Assembly: GCA_030295235.1 (NCBI GenBank)
Contig: AP026162.1
Span: 620,001-684,000 of the forward strand
Source of the DNA: Fistulifera solaris
Lineage: Eukaryota; Bacillariophyta; Bacillariophyceae; Naviculales; Stauroneidaceae
Reading direction: 5' to 3'
DNA: 64,000 nucleotides
The position numbers were made by a program, and so were the translations under genes. The notes beneath the pieces are model-generated. The model saw nothing but the letters and a program-made list of their open reading frames with translations. It made no database searches and had not been told where the DNA came from. Below are positions 23,601 through 34,175 of the stretch, piece after piece; the stretch's first letter is position 1, and every line of letters begins with the position of its first letter.

Positions 23601-23660
23601 GCCAAGGCGGAGAAACTGAAACAGCTTTCCAGCAAGTTGAAAAAGAAAGCAAAGAAATGA
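20654..23660 (+). CDS. ABCF1: ABCF1/ABC50-like translation ATPase, 4 exons (one frame break)
   Basis: Soluble twin-ABC ATPase without membrane domains; animal ABCF1 binds eIF2 and ribosomes. The lysine- and acid-rich N-terminus (about residues 1-290) resembles that of ABCF1. The first ABC domain has GLVGPNGRGKST, FSGGWRMRISLARA (signature) and MLDEPTNHLDLNAVIW. The second has PNGSGKST, LSGGQKARVVF and LLLDEPTNNLDIE. Introns: 21785-21854, 22255-22323 and 22922-23004 (70, 69 and 83 bp). The 69-bp intron is in frame and stop-free. A run of seven A at 21134-21140 must be six to join the lysine-rich tract. Corrected exons sum to 928 codons including the stop. Plant GCN4/ABCF4 is the nearest alternative name. 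Confidence 0.88.
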
Positions 23661-23774
23661 GCTTCGATGATTGCTGAGGTAATGTCTCATTAGTCAAACG
23701 CAAAGCATTCATAAATACTACTACTAGTACGTTCAACTTTGCAAAGAAACGGTCTATCGACAATGTATTATTGT

Positions 23775-25025
23775 TTATTGGTTTTCCGACCTCTGAATTT
23801 CAGAGTATTTCTGTTCGACTGTAGGTTTCAGCCACGTTGTTGCCCGAGGCATGGCACGGTTCGCTGCATAGTCTACAATGAATGTGGGGAGAAGTTTCGA
23901 AACTTTGAGGCTGCAAAGCAGCCACACACGTGTTACGTTGGGCCCACGCCCATCGGGATTGCGCTGCGTGTACCAAATGCCCTTGGCATCTTGTAAAACG
24001 GCACCCTTGTTGGCGCGATCAAGAGTGAACACCATGTAGTGTCCGTCCGGGTGAGGCTGGTATTTGTGGATTGCAGCGATCTTAAGTTGGTACTTGGACA
24101 AGACGAAAGAGGCACGCGAAATACTGGCAGTACCGTAGTGGCGCATAGCTCTCGTACTCTCCGGTAACACCGGATCTTCTGCCAAATAACTCGACGCCAA
24201 GTGTGTGTTGGTGAACATTCTCATGCTTCGCACTGTCTTGATGTATTCCGGATAATTCTCAAAATCCAGCAAACATTCCCACACAACATAAGGCGGAGCG
24301 TTCACATCCACTACAACAAAACCAGATCCTTCGCGTCCCATTTTTGACTGTTCCTGTATTCTTTCTCCAGCTGCAAGCTGTTTCCTCTGCTCGTCCGAGA
24401 GCGACGGAAGTGAAAAGGGAAGTGGCGAGTTTTCGGCCGTTAACAACGCATCCACGTCGACACCCAGCTCTGTAGCTTTTCCGGCTCTTTCTTCATCGGT
24501 CAAAATAGGAGTAAGAATAAACCCTTCTGTTTTATTCCACGTCCCCGGGGACGCAGTGTTTCTGGTAAATACTAAATCCGACACTTGATCCAATCCACCG
24601 ATGGAAGCTGCTTCGGCAATTACCTGACGCGGCTCCGTCTCACTGTAATTCTTCAATCCGGTTCGTTGTTTCGCTCGTTCCAGCACATTTTTGACTCTTT
24701 TCCGCACTCCAAAACGACTACTTTTTCGTTCTTCGCCTCCCTTGGACCACGAATCTGTCGTGTTGCTGCGGATGGGCTTTTCCACGGCAAATCGAGTCAC
24801 TCGAATGGGCTCTGACAAAAATCCCCATCGAAGACACGACTGTCGAGACGATAAGAAACCATTTACCGGAAACGAAGACAGAAATGAAGCTGCCAAAACT
24901 GTTGATAGAAGGACGGAGCACAGTCGTCTGGATCGACAAGAAAGACGACTGCCTTGGTTCCTTCGCCGCCGCCGACGACTCATTCCAGTGGATTGTGTGA
25001 TTTCTGCGATGGTTGGCATACTCAA
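23775..25025 (-). CDS. plastid-targeted SRPBCC (START/polyketide cyclase-like) protein
   Basis: 416-residue intact frame. An arginine-rich start is followed by a hydrophobic signal and PVNG|FLSSR, consistent with plastid import; the real start may be the Met at codon 15. The C-terminal half (about residues 230-390) is an SRPBCC/polyketide-cyclase fold: VVDVNAPPYVVWECLLDFEN followed by YPEYIKTV is the classic opening of such lipid- or quinone-binding domains (compare COQ10-like proteins). The middle is low-complexity and charged. Probable role is binding a hydrophobic ligand in the plastid; the ligand is unknown. It converges on the ABCF gene with 114 bp between. Confidence 0.8.
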   Translation of the reverse strand: MSMPTIAEITQSTGMSRRRRRRNQGSRLSCRSRRLCSVLLSTVLAASFLSSFPVNGFLSSRQSCLRWGFLSEPIRVTRFAVEKPIRSNTTDSWSKGGEERKSSRFGVRKRVKNVLERAKQRTGLKNYSETEPRQVIAEAASIGGLDQVSDLVFTRNTASPGTWNKTEGFILTPILTDEERAGKATELGVDVDALLTAENSPLPFSLPSLSDEQRKQLAAGERIQEQSKMGREGSGFVVVDVNAPPYVVWECLLDFENYPEYIKTVRSMRMFTNTHLASSYLAEDPVLPESTRAMRHYGTASISRASFVLSKYQLKIAAIHKYQPHPDGHYMVFTLDRANKGAVLQDAKGIWYTQRNPDGRGPNVTRVWLLCSLKVSKLLPTFIVDYAANRAMPRATTWLKPTVEQKYSEIQRSENQ

Positions 25026-26151
25026 ATAGACGATGTAGATTGTAACGAATTAAGACTTGCTGGATAGTCTTTTCTTGTTCTTTTTGATAAACCTCAATAG
25101 TTATTTCACACAGGCCGATCGAGTTGATGAGCACACGGTTTCTTGTCGTGACTGCGTTGACTTGGCGAAACCAACGAGGGCCTTTTCTTCGCGTTGTTCT
25201 GTGTTCTGCGGGGGTGTGACGAGCGCAAAGAGATTCCCGTCGGACGTCCGACCCATCACCATCGTCCAAGCAAAAGCACTCGTTTCCGTCTGCGCTGTTT
25301 TGTCATGACGGCACAACCGAGCGGAGTACGTCACTGTCGCCGAAGAAGCCGAAGGGTGGTGGAGAGCTCGGGAGTCACGGTGAAAACGGATTCACGAATA
25401 AGGCGTAACAACATCTTCCACGTCAACTTCATCGGTGACGTATGTTGTGACGTACCTTGTAAAATTTTAGCATCCAGGACTATGACCGGATTGTGTTCAA
25501 AAAAGTAATCTACTTTTAGCGCTATACTAGCGCTGAATACCGGAAACCAATCGCGTGCCGCGTGAAAACGAGGCGCATCGATTTTTCGCTTTTTCGCGTC
25601 TCTCGTCTCTCGCTCGCTCGTTCAGCGATGTTCACAAACGACAGAAAACCGGCCGAGACTTATCAGCAATAAAAGCAATCGAAGGTGAGTTTAATAAGTT
25701 ACAAGAGAACCATATATGAAGATGAATCATATAGAAATGTCGAGAGCGGTATTTGTGTCTAAGAGGAATGTGTTTGCGTCGAGATTCGGAAGAAGACGAA
25801 AGGGTCGTCATTTTGGCGGCATTTTCATCAGTCGCCCCGCGTTTTCGACATATCGCACTCCTGGCTACAGATGTGTCAACGAGTGATTTGATCTCTTTAG
25901 TCTACATCTATTTCAATGAGAGATGCTCCCCATCATTGCTGCTGCGCCTCTTGCATCGACGGTGACGAGAGTCATTCTCGGTCGTGCTTTCTACGTGCCG
26001 GCCCTACGGCGCGAAAGTGCGCGTCGTGCCCCCAAAAACCACTCAAAGTGAACCTCCAATTGCATTCCGTCATCTGACCCGGTCTTTTTTTCGCTTTCAT
26101 TATTATTTTCGTTCCCCGTCGCATTATCATTACTTCATAATTAAATCACAG
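25026..26151. promoter_or_regulatory. bidirectional promoter with probable 5' UTR intron of the ADP/ATP carrier
   Basis: No coding gene supported. A GTGAGT donor at 25685 and a CACAG acceptor ending at 26151, immediately before the carrier ATG, fit a 467-bp intron in the 5' UTR. Two back-to-back perfect 7-bp stems with 3-nt loops lie at 25501-25517 and 25518-25534. The frame at 25984-26151 is continuous with the carrier but shows no sensible leader. Confidence 0.45.
25501..25534. repeat. two adjacent perfect hairpins (7-bp stem, 3-nt loop)
   Basis: AAAAGTA-ATC-TACTTTT is followed directly by AGCGCTA-TAC-TAGCGCT. Both are perfect and each 17 nt. They lie about 475 bp before the SRPBCC start and 620 bp before the carrier start. 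Confidence 0.8.
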
Positions 26152-27062
26152 ATGTCCAGCTCTAGCGAATTTATCATCAACTTCCTTGCCGGAGGTGTGT
26201 CTGGTGCTGTTGCCAAGACTGCTACGGCTCCCATTGAGCGTGTCAAGCTCCTCATCCAAACCCAGGATGCTAACCCCAAGATTATCAGTGGAGAAGTCGC
26301 CCGTTACAATGGCATCGTCGACTGCTTCTCTCGTGTTGCGAGCGAACAGGGTGTCAAGGCTTTCTGGCGTGGAAACTTGACCAACATCATCCGATACTTC
26401 CCTACTCAGGCCTTCAACTTTGCCTTTAAGGACACCATCAAGGCCATCTTCCCCAAGGCTGACAAGAACAAGGAGTTCGGAAAGTTCTTCGCCATCAACA
26501 TGGCCTCTGGTGGTCTTGCCGGAGCCGGTTCGTTGTTGATCGTCTACCCCTCGATTACGCCCGTACCCGTCTTGCCTCGGATGTCGGTTCCGGAAAGGCC
26601 CAGTTCAGCGGCCTCTTCGACTGCCTTAAGCAGACCATCAAGACCGGTGGTCTTGCTGCCCTCTACAACGGTATCGGTGTGTCAATTGTTGGTATCATCC
26701 CCTACCGTGGTGTCTACTTCGGATTGTTCGATACCATGTCCGGCTACAACCCCTACCAGAAGAGCGATAACAATGTGCTCCGTGCCGGATCCAAGTTCGT
26801 GTGCGCTCAGTCATCTGCCATCGCCGCCGGTTACGCCTCATACCCCTTCGACACCGTCCGTCGTCGTCTGCAGATGCAGTCCGAGAAGCCCAAGGCGGAG
26901 TGGGTCTACAGCGGAACCATGGACTGCTTCGGCAAGATCGTCGCCAACGAAGGTGCGGGTGCTCTGTTCAAGGGTGCGGGTGCCAACGCCCTCCGTACCG
27001 TCGGTGCGGCCATGGTGCTTGTGCTTTACTCCGAGATCACTGCTTTCTTCAACGCCAAGTAA
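26152..27062 (+). CDS. mitochondrial ADP/ATP carrier (one frame break)
   Basis: Exchanges ADP and ATP across the inner mitochondrial membrane. Three mitochondrial-carrier repeats are visible with motifs APIERVK, YPLDYAR (after correction) and [30 protein letters not shown] and [15 protein letters not shown] (each under the family consensus) are typical of AACs. The signature normally RRRMMM reads RRRLQM here. Codons are strongly C-ending (GCC, ATC, CCC), unlike most neighbours, indicating high expression. A run of four C at 26547-26550 must be five to keep frame; otherwise the frame drifts into Pro/Ser-rich nonsense for about 350 bp. Corrected length is 303 residues. It follows a probable 5' UTR intron. 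Confidence 0.9.
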
Positions 27063-27434
27063 GCTCATGTAAAGCGGATAATGATGTAATCGCGATGTTT
27101 GGAATGACTATTGTCGTCTTTGTGGTTATTCAACGTATTCTATTGCCAAGGCGGACTAACTAGTATCAACTGCAACAATATTATTGTGTATTAGTTGATC
27201 TACATGCAAAGGAACCTGGAACTGGATTGTTGTCGTCAAAACACTTAACACAATTTCTCGGACGTGAACGAATGGGTAACTGGCATTAGACGAAAAAGCC
27301 CCAAGGATATTGTGTCGCGCATCGCTCCGTCATTCCTTTCTGATTTAGCATTAAAAAAGTTTTTGATTGTCTCATCGTTTCCGGAGCAGATGATTCGACA
27401 TGATATGTTGTCGATCAATTCCAAACATCGAGTG

Positions 27435-27443
27435 TACCTGGTA
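27435..27443. promoter_or_regulatory. TACCTGGTA motif copy (not upstream of a recognised start)
   Basis: Eighth locus of the motif, about 370 bp downstream of the carrier stop codon. It is the exception to the upstream pattern unless an unrecognised gene lies nearby. Confidence 0.3.
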
Positions 27444-27664
27444 TTCCTTTACATGCAATATTAAAAAGACAATGCTTTGTGTTTAAAAGGCAACATGTAA
27501 GCACGGTCTTGTCAGAAAAGAAGTTTTTTATGAAGAAGATGGAAAGCATACGCCACTTCCTGTGTAATACTTTGTAAAGATGCAAGATCTAATACAAGCG
27601 AGCAATTCTCTTGCTCTTTGGCAAATCAGCACCTATAGCTTGCTCGATACTTCCGACAAACTGC

Positions 27665-27943
27665 TCATTTGGTGATCCATTGATTCACTGGTCGATTGGA
27701 AGCACCAGTACGGAGTATCGCATGAAGACCGAGAAAGGCAAGAATGGCCGAATCTTGTGAGGGGGAACATTTCTCGGTAAACAAAGTGCTGCTACATCCG
27801 TGTCAGTATCGACGCCATGAACAAGATTTGAGACCGACTTGCTCCCGACTAGCGATCCTATTGATTAAATCAAGTACGACGTAAGAATGAAATTCCTCAC
27901 GAGGCTTGCAAGTTGTTGCAAGCAACAGAGAATAAGAGCACAT
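27665..27943 (-). other. possible small gene or remnant (about 92 residues, two compensating frame breaks)
   Basis: Reading from ATG 27943, protein-like text (EEFHSYVVLDLINRIASREQ) moves to a second frame (LVHGVDTDTDVAALCLPRNV) and back (ILAFLGLHAILRTGASNRPV) to a stop at 27665. The shifts fall in an AAA and a CC, like the other run-length breaks in the window, and cancel out. No family recognised. It could equally be a decayed gene or chance. Confidence 0.25.
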
Positions 27944-28364
27944 TTTTGGTTTTTCTTGTTGCGTGTTGCGTGGATTTCGTCCGCTTCTTCCTTTTTCTCC
28001 GTTTCGCGTTTTGTGACCCTATGTACTTAGACCACGAGTGTCTCTGCTCGAATGTCTTATCGTGCGTTCCACATCTACAGTAGAAAAATCTAGCTACACT
28101 AATTGTCGTTTGACTGTAGGATGGAAAGTATCGGGAAGATTCCCGTTTCTTCTTTTCTATCAGCTGGAAAGTAGGCAGCCAATTCGCGTGGGAAGAACTG
28201 CTTCCATTTTCTGCCCCCAAGGGAAAAACGGCTTTACCAGTACAACAACAAACAAAAATACCAACGCCCCTTCAACTTTCATTCTCATAGTTATCATCAT
28301 AACATAACCGCAACAACAACCATCCAAGTCCGGAAACACGCCGCACTTGCCTATCTAATTAAAT

Positions 28365-28975
28365 ATGAATCGAGATTGGGGAATGAATCAGGTTTTGAAC
28401 GAGTCACCGCCTCTATCCGCTGAGGATTACGAATACGAAGAATGTGCTCCGTCACGACGGGAAAGCCCGATAGCGTTTTGCGGAAAGGGATTTAAACCAG
28501 TTCTTGATGTTCTAGTCAAAGGAGATCATGCTCCCCTGCCGGCAGATCGCTTGGCTCGGAAGCAGCGGATAGTTGGTAGAAGAGGAGGCGTCGGGCAATT
28601 GCAGCTCGTAGAAAACGCCGCCAGGGCGGCACTCGACACAAACGAATCCGATGACGAAACCGGCATCCAGCGGGAGAGCTTACCAAATTCTTCCTTGAAC
28701 GGTCCACAGCCCATGGCGGTAGATCGAACGAGTCCGCGCAAACGAGCCAGAATGGGATCGACCCATGCTGCAGAACCGGATCCTTCCGTCGCGGCAGCTG
28801 GCAAACTTTTGAAGGTTTATCCACACTGGATGACAAAGATGAAGAAGATCCTGTTCGAGGTGTTGTTCGGAGAACGTCGCGGAGAACTTCGTACGATAGT
28901 AAAATCAAAGATGCAAAGGACGATTTCTTGCTCTTATCAGCTTATGCGACGAACGCATCGCAGCTGAAGCGATGA
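28365..28975 (+). CDS. unknown polar protein with basic motif (one frame break)
   Basis: No family recognised. It begins MNRDWGMNQVLNESP, then an acidic segment, then a GKGFKPVLDVLVKGDHAPLP block that looks ordered. A basic RLARKQRIVGRRGG and SPRKRARM (possible nuclear localisation signal) follow. The C-terminus reads as basic nonsense in the written frame. Lengthening the run of four T at 28807-28810 by one gives an acidic/Arg tail (GLSTLDDKDEEDPVRGVVRR) ending at a stop at 28975, total about 203 residues, more consistent with the rest. No membrane or signal segment. Confidence 0.5.
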
Positions 28976-29215
28976 ATAAAATATATGTGAAATAAATTCG
29001 AATGTCTGTTTTAATTAAAAATTAAACTTTAGAACACTATAATGTTAAGTCATTACCAGAGTTCTTCAAATAAACCGAAGGATGCGCCAAGACTTCGAAA
29101 ATCTTCGTGTACACAAACTATTCCGCGTTGTTAGCATTAGCCACTGTACTCCCAAAGCTCCTTATCCATAGCGATGCGGCCCCATTCTTTACTTACAATC
29201 GAAGCGTTGTAGATA

Positions 29216-32200
29216 TCAGTGTTCGTTAAAAAGCTGAATATATTCAGGACGGTGCGCTTGGGCTGTTTGGGTTTGCCGAATAGCGTCAACATCTCCCTCG
29301 GATTTGCTTTTGCGCGACGACGAGGGATCGAATTCTATCCGTATTGGGGGCGTTCGAGGTGCAGTATTCTTCGATGTAGTGACCGGCGGTGAAGTTTCTG
29401 GTGGACAAGATCGCTTCTTCGACGACGCAAATTTAGTCTCCGTGGCATTTGTTGACTGGTCCTCGGGCTTGTAATGTTGCATCATGGCGCGCATTTGCAT
29501 TTCGTGAGCGCGCTGCTGCTGACCGAACATAGGTGTGACTGGAGGTACACCCATTGTGGAATAACCGATATGACCCATCACCGATGAAGTCATGTAAGCC
29601 GGGTGCATATATCCACGGTGAGACATAGTTCTTTGTGGCATTTGGTGACCATGAACCGCCCCAGCTGGCACTTTGCTGCTTCGAATGTTGGCGGGGGAGG
29701 CAGCAGGGCCCTGCTGCGGGGCACGCTGTCCTTGCCAAACTTCATGAGCAACTCGTACTGCATACTCGGCGCCCTTAGAATCCTTCATTTTTCTCCTCTT
29801 GTCGATCAGCGTCTGAGACCCAGCCAGGTTTTGACAATCCACGCATTTACAGCTCGGTCCGCAAAATTGCCCGGCAACAAAACACTTTGACAAAGAAACA
29901 AACAAAAATGAGAGGTGACAGGATAGCAACAAGAAAAGGTGCGAAAATACTTACATCGCAATACTTTTTGAGGCAAAATGACCGCTTGCATCTGCAGCCG
30001 CTCGTACTTTGTTGAAAGGCTGTGGGGTTCTTGGCGCGAGCACTCTGAATCGCTTTCTCTCTTAATTCATCAAACTGAGGAAGGTTGTTGCAGTCCACGC
30101 ATTTGCATCCGTCACAGTACACTTTCGCGGAAAAGCAGAAGCAATAAAGCTTGAGACATTTCGAGTTTTTACAGTTACAGGACCTCTTCCCTGAATCATT
30201 TTCTTTCGTTGCGCTGTCTTCGCTAGCCGGAACGCTCTTCTGGGACGTTTTGACCGTACTCGGTGGGATTAGTTTCGGTACTTCTGCCGGAGTTGAAGAA
30301 GATAGGGCGGTCTGAGTTTTGGGTGTGGAGACGGGTTGTGTATTCTGAAACACATGAGGTTGCGGTGCGTATCTGTGGGCTTGGAGATGGGGTTGCGCGT
30401 ACATGTGTGGCGGATAAGCAGTTCTATAGGCCTGTGCTGAATGGTATGCTGCGCTTGAGGCTCGCATCATGTTATTGATCCCTTCGAAGGACTGCTGTGT
30501 ACTTGCATACTTCGTTCCGACTTGGCCCAGTTCAAGACGCATCCCGTTCCGGGGAACAGATGGCATCTGTCGATTCAATGTGCCATCGTTCCACAATTTC
30601 GTTGGCTTAACTTCACTCGAAGGTAGAACAGGAGATGCTTGCAGAGAAGTCGTAGCGCCGATTCGAGAAGCACTAGACATGGCGCTTTTCGAGGCTGAGA
30701 CTTTGGTAGCGGAAACTTTCGTAGCCTTTCGGACAGGTGACCTGGTCACTCCCTGCAGCCCTCCAGAAGGTGGTACGGTGATGAAGTCATTCAGAAAGCC
30801 TTTGAAGGAAGAGTCATTTTTCGAAGATCTTTGTGGTAACGGAGGAGCATCGATTTCGTCAGAGCTCGATCGCGTCAAGGAGATCTTTGGATGGTGTTCG
30901 TCGCCCGAAGGTTCAAAATAGACAAGCGATGGACCGACAGGTGAGAAAGCATCCGCCAACTGTGGATCAGGCGTTTCCACTATCCCAAAACTGGATGATA
31001 AACCCAAATGCGGTGAAGCACGAAGAGGAGATCTATTAAACCCTTTTCCAGGAGGCGAACGAAAAAGATTTGAGGTAGATTTGTTGCTCGGTGTCATGGC
31101 CATATTGACCCCGCCCAAACGTGTCAAAGGAGAGGTTCGCGCAGACGTGGCAAACAAATCGTCGACAGGCGGTGGAGAGCGCCAAACTGGTTCATGCTCA
31201 TAAAAAATGTTGTAGTGACCTTGTGGATGGGGTCGTCCATGAAAGTGTCCGGGTGTCGCGTGCGCAGTCGACGTGCCTTTCTGGTGCCACTCTCGATCTT
31301 GACCGTAAGGAGTTGAATAATCGGAAAAGTGCATGTATTGGTAATGCGAGAGCGGCGGGGAGCCGTGAGGCGAAGCAAATAGAGACGAGGGCCGATGATC
31401 ACGGTAACCTGAAGGCGATCCTCTTGGCGGTGAATCGCTTTCACCGAACGAACCAAGAGGGCCTTCCCAGATCTCAGTGGATTGAAGGGGGTCGTGGTGG
31501 CTGCCAGTGGTGTCCATATCGTTCGAAAGGGGCGCTGAAGCTGAAGCCTGTGTTGTCGAACATTATGAATAAAAGGGTGGAAAAAGCACGCGACAAGATT
31601 CGCGCCATTTTGTTGATAATAGCATTTGCAGTCGTGAATACGTCACAATTAGCAAAAACCGTTGCAATCGGTAATCGTGATACCCGTTGAATGGCAATAA
31701 ATTCCGTATGGACGAGTTTTTGACCGACCATAGTAATCATGTCAATGTATTAAACAGTATCGTGCGTAGCAAAAATACATAATGAAATAATAACAATGAC
31801 AACGGTGATAATCATCAACAAGGCAATCGTGCAACGAGAAAAGGAGGGAGGAAATGCGAATTCGAAACAAGGCAAGTGAGAAGAAGTTGATAAAAATACG
31901 ATCAATAACAGCTTGCGAAAAGTTCATCCGATTTAGATGTAAATCATTGTGAGAACGTACCTTTGGAGATTTCCGGGGCATTTTGGAGCGATGAATAGAA
32001 GATACATTACTTCGAGCTGGCGTTGCATCTTGATCACGGCGCGATGAGCCATGATCCTCTCCTTTGCGTGACTGGACTTGGGCATCGGCTGGCAACGTCG
32101 CTTTCCTAACAATACTCTTTGTTTGTGAAGATTTTGGAACTTGGCTGGATGGAGGAAGAAAGTCGCTGTGTGTACTCGTGGCTTCCGATTTTATTGACGA

Positions 32201-32283
32201 TTTTTGCCTGTTGATTTTGAGTTCTTAGAATCTTTCCGTGATGATGTATCTGCCGAGGACTGCCCTCTTGAATGCGGCTGCAT
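29216..32283 (-). CDS. CXC-domain (tesmin/TSO1/LIN54-like) DNA-binding protein, 3 exons (one frame break)
   Basis: CRC-domain proteins bind CHR-type DNA elements and act in cell-cycle (DREAM/MuvB) or developmental transcription control. Two cysteine-rich CXC repeats are clear: KRSCNCKNSKCLKLYCFCFS...CDGCKCVDC and GCRCKRSFCLKKYCDCFVAG...CGPSCKCVDC, joined by a linker with the conserved AKNPTAF. A 70-bp intron (29885-29954) cuts the second repeat between YCD and CFVAG. Most of the rest is Ser/Pro/Gln-rich with many SP sites. A first exon (32283-31961, MQPHSRGQSS) joins through a long 413-bp intron (31548-31960) and needs one extra T in the run 32201-32205. Exons then sum to 862 codons including the stop. 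The first exon is less certain than the rest. Confidence 0.82.
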
Positions 32284-34175
32284 GGTGTGAGAAAATCTGA
32301 AATTCCGCACGTAGCCTATGCAAGTGTAATTGTTTCTTCAAATGTCTTTCCTCTGTTGAGCGTCAAATCCTAAGTAGACGAAAACTTCAGGATGCGCTTA
32401 AATCAATGGATCGCCCAAGTTTCAATACGAAAGACCAACTGACACAGAAAAGCGGCAAAAATGCACCTCAGGTGGTGACGATCTCTCCTGAGTCTCTTCG
32501 CGCGCCTGAACCTCGCCTGCTCTGTTCTTGCTGCGGAAAGGTCTTACTTTGTGAAAGCAATTTCCCAGACAACAAAGCCACTGATTTCGGCAAGGTTGGA
32601 TTGATAGTGACGTGATTTCTTTCTGTATCGAAGCTACAACACTACTAATTCTATTGCATTTCTTGACGATAACCAAGGTCGGTGAAGCACGGCCGCGTTT
32701 TCTGCCCCGCTTTGGCGCCACAAATGTGAGCTCAACATGACTGGGGGCAAGTCCGGCGCCGTTCCACGTGCGCAGGAGGTCCTGCTAGGAAACTTCCTCC
32801 TGCCTAAGTAATATTTCCGTTGTAGTTTACTTAAGGGATCTGGATAAATTTCCATCCGATTGAAACGCACCGAGTTCATTCCTCTAAATTTGATAAAAAT
32901 AGGTTATTCTGTGTTTTAATGTTATATTATTGAGAATTTATTTGGATATTATTTTTTATTGTATTGAAATTAGCGTTATTCGTAAAAAGTTTTACTTTCA
33001 ACTTTCATTTCGGCAGAAAACGGAGATGTAGCTTGTATCGAAGTCCTGGTTGCTCATTCCGCATAGAGTGAGCGCAATTTTTGGCGGCGAGCTCGGCGGC
33101 CAACGAAAAGCGGGAGATGCTCAACGTATCTATTTTGGCTACTTTCTTGCTTCTGAAATCCAGGTTTCCCAGAACTAAGGAAGGCCATCTTAAGGTTTGT
33201 AATCGCAGGTTCCTTTGCTCCGAGCCACTGGATAAACTAAATTTTAGCCCGATAGCTTCTATAGTAAGTTGGTTGCTTCTCTGATGTCTAGCATTCAATG
33301 AATAATGTATTCTTTTACAAAACTCCATATCATGGGGTTGGTGATAGCTGCATTCGGATTGCTATTTCAGGATGCATACTATGTTGGAAAAAATGCGTGC
33401 CTTTGTTCATAAATTAAGCGATAGCACTGAGCCTCAATCGAGCAATAGTGCATGAGGTGTCAACCTACAATGAGTCTGATTGTATCTAGTCCCCAAGATT
33501 AGGTTTAAGTTCATAGCTTCTAGCTTGAATCGACGCGGTACTCAAAAAAAAACAGCTAAAAATTCTTCTCAGCAGACAAGGCGTTAGTTTGGCACGCCAA
33601 TCACGCAGAGGAATTGCAGCCACGATGATTCTTGGCGAAGACAACTTAAATCCAAATCTAAAAACTTTAGCTCAATGATTAATTTCAATAACAAAAGGAT
33701 AGCTTTTTGATGTACAAGCTTACAAGAATTATAAGTTTGGTAGAAGCATCAACAATCACCTTATATTTGGCTATTAGGTCTGACCGAAAAGCTAAATAGT
33801 CTGTATTTTTAGAGCTCGATTCCTTTTTGTGACTCAGCGTGAAGACTCTGTCACGTGTCGCAACGAGTACAAAGTGGTGAGTTCACTGTTTGTTCGAGAG
33901 TACCTGGTACCCGGTACCAGTAGATACACAGTGGTCGTTGCGGCGGTTGGACGACGACCTTCAGTTGGCTTTGATCTTTGTTGTTGCAGCGAAAGGCAAA
34001 AGTAGGTGCAGTTCTCGCGACAACTAATTGACGATAATATCAATATCCTATTTGAATTGGGAAACGAAATCAGCACAAGCATTCTACAACGCCGATTTAA
34101 GAGATAGAAAACGAGAATCGATAAAAAGACTTTTTGTGGAACTTGTTATTGACTGATCTAACGCATTCAATTGTC
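32284..34175. other. A+T-rich intergenic region, no supported gene
   Basis: 1.9 kb. A 69-codon plus frame at 32406-32615 with a cysteine-rich middle (LLCSCCGKVLLCES) is 120 bp from the divergent CXC gene but matches nothing known. A GCAGGAGG/CCTCCTGC hairpin lies near 32770-32801. From 32880 to 33830 the sequence is very A+T-rich and featureless. The last 300 bp should be the Sec10 promoter, with the palindrome at 33901-33920. Confidence 0.45.
33901..33920. promoter_or_regulatory. TACCTGGTA motif inside a CTGGTAC-CCG-GTACCAG palindrome
   Basis: Perfect 7-bp inverted repeat with a 3-nt spacer (33904-33920) overlapping TACCTGGTA (33901-33909). It lies about 265 bp upstream of the Sec10 start. 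Confidence 0.45.

Larger units (their letters stand above)
27063..28364. other. intergenic; one coding-like stretch on the minus strand
   Basis: 1.3 kb. Apart from the coding-like segment 27665-27943 (separate entry) nothing is recognised. TACCTGGTA occurs at 27435-27443, the one copy not upstream of a recognised start. Confidence 0.4.

Noticed and set aside
27690-27760. In-frame TGA read as selenocysteine in the minus-strand coding-like stretch
   Set aside because: A one-base run-length change gives a better protein that ends at another stop. No SECIS-like structure was noticed, and the residue context is not that of a known selenoprotein.
32406-32615. 69-codon Cys-containing plus frame divergent from the CXC gene
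   Set aside because: Only four cysteines without a recognisable zinc-binding spacing, no homologue recognised and no splice continuation. Too weak to list as a gene.
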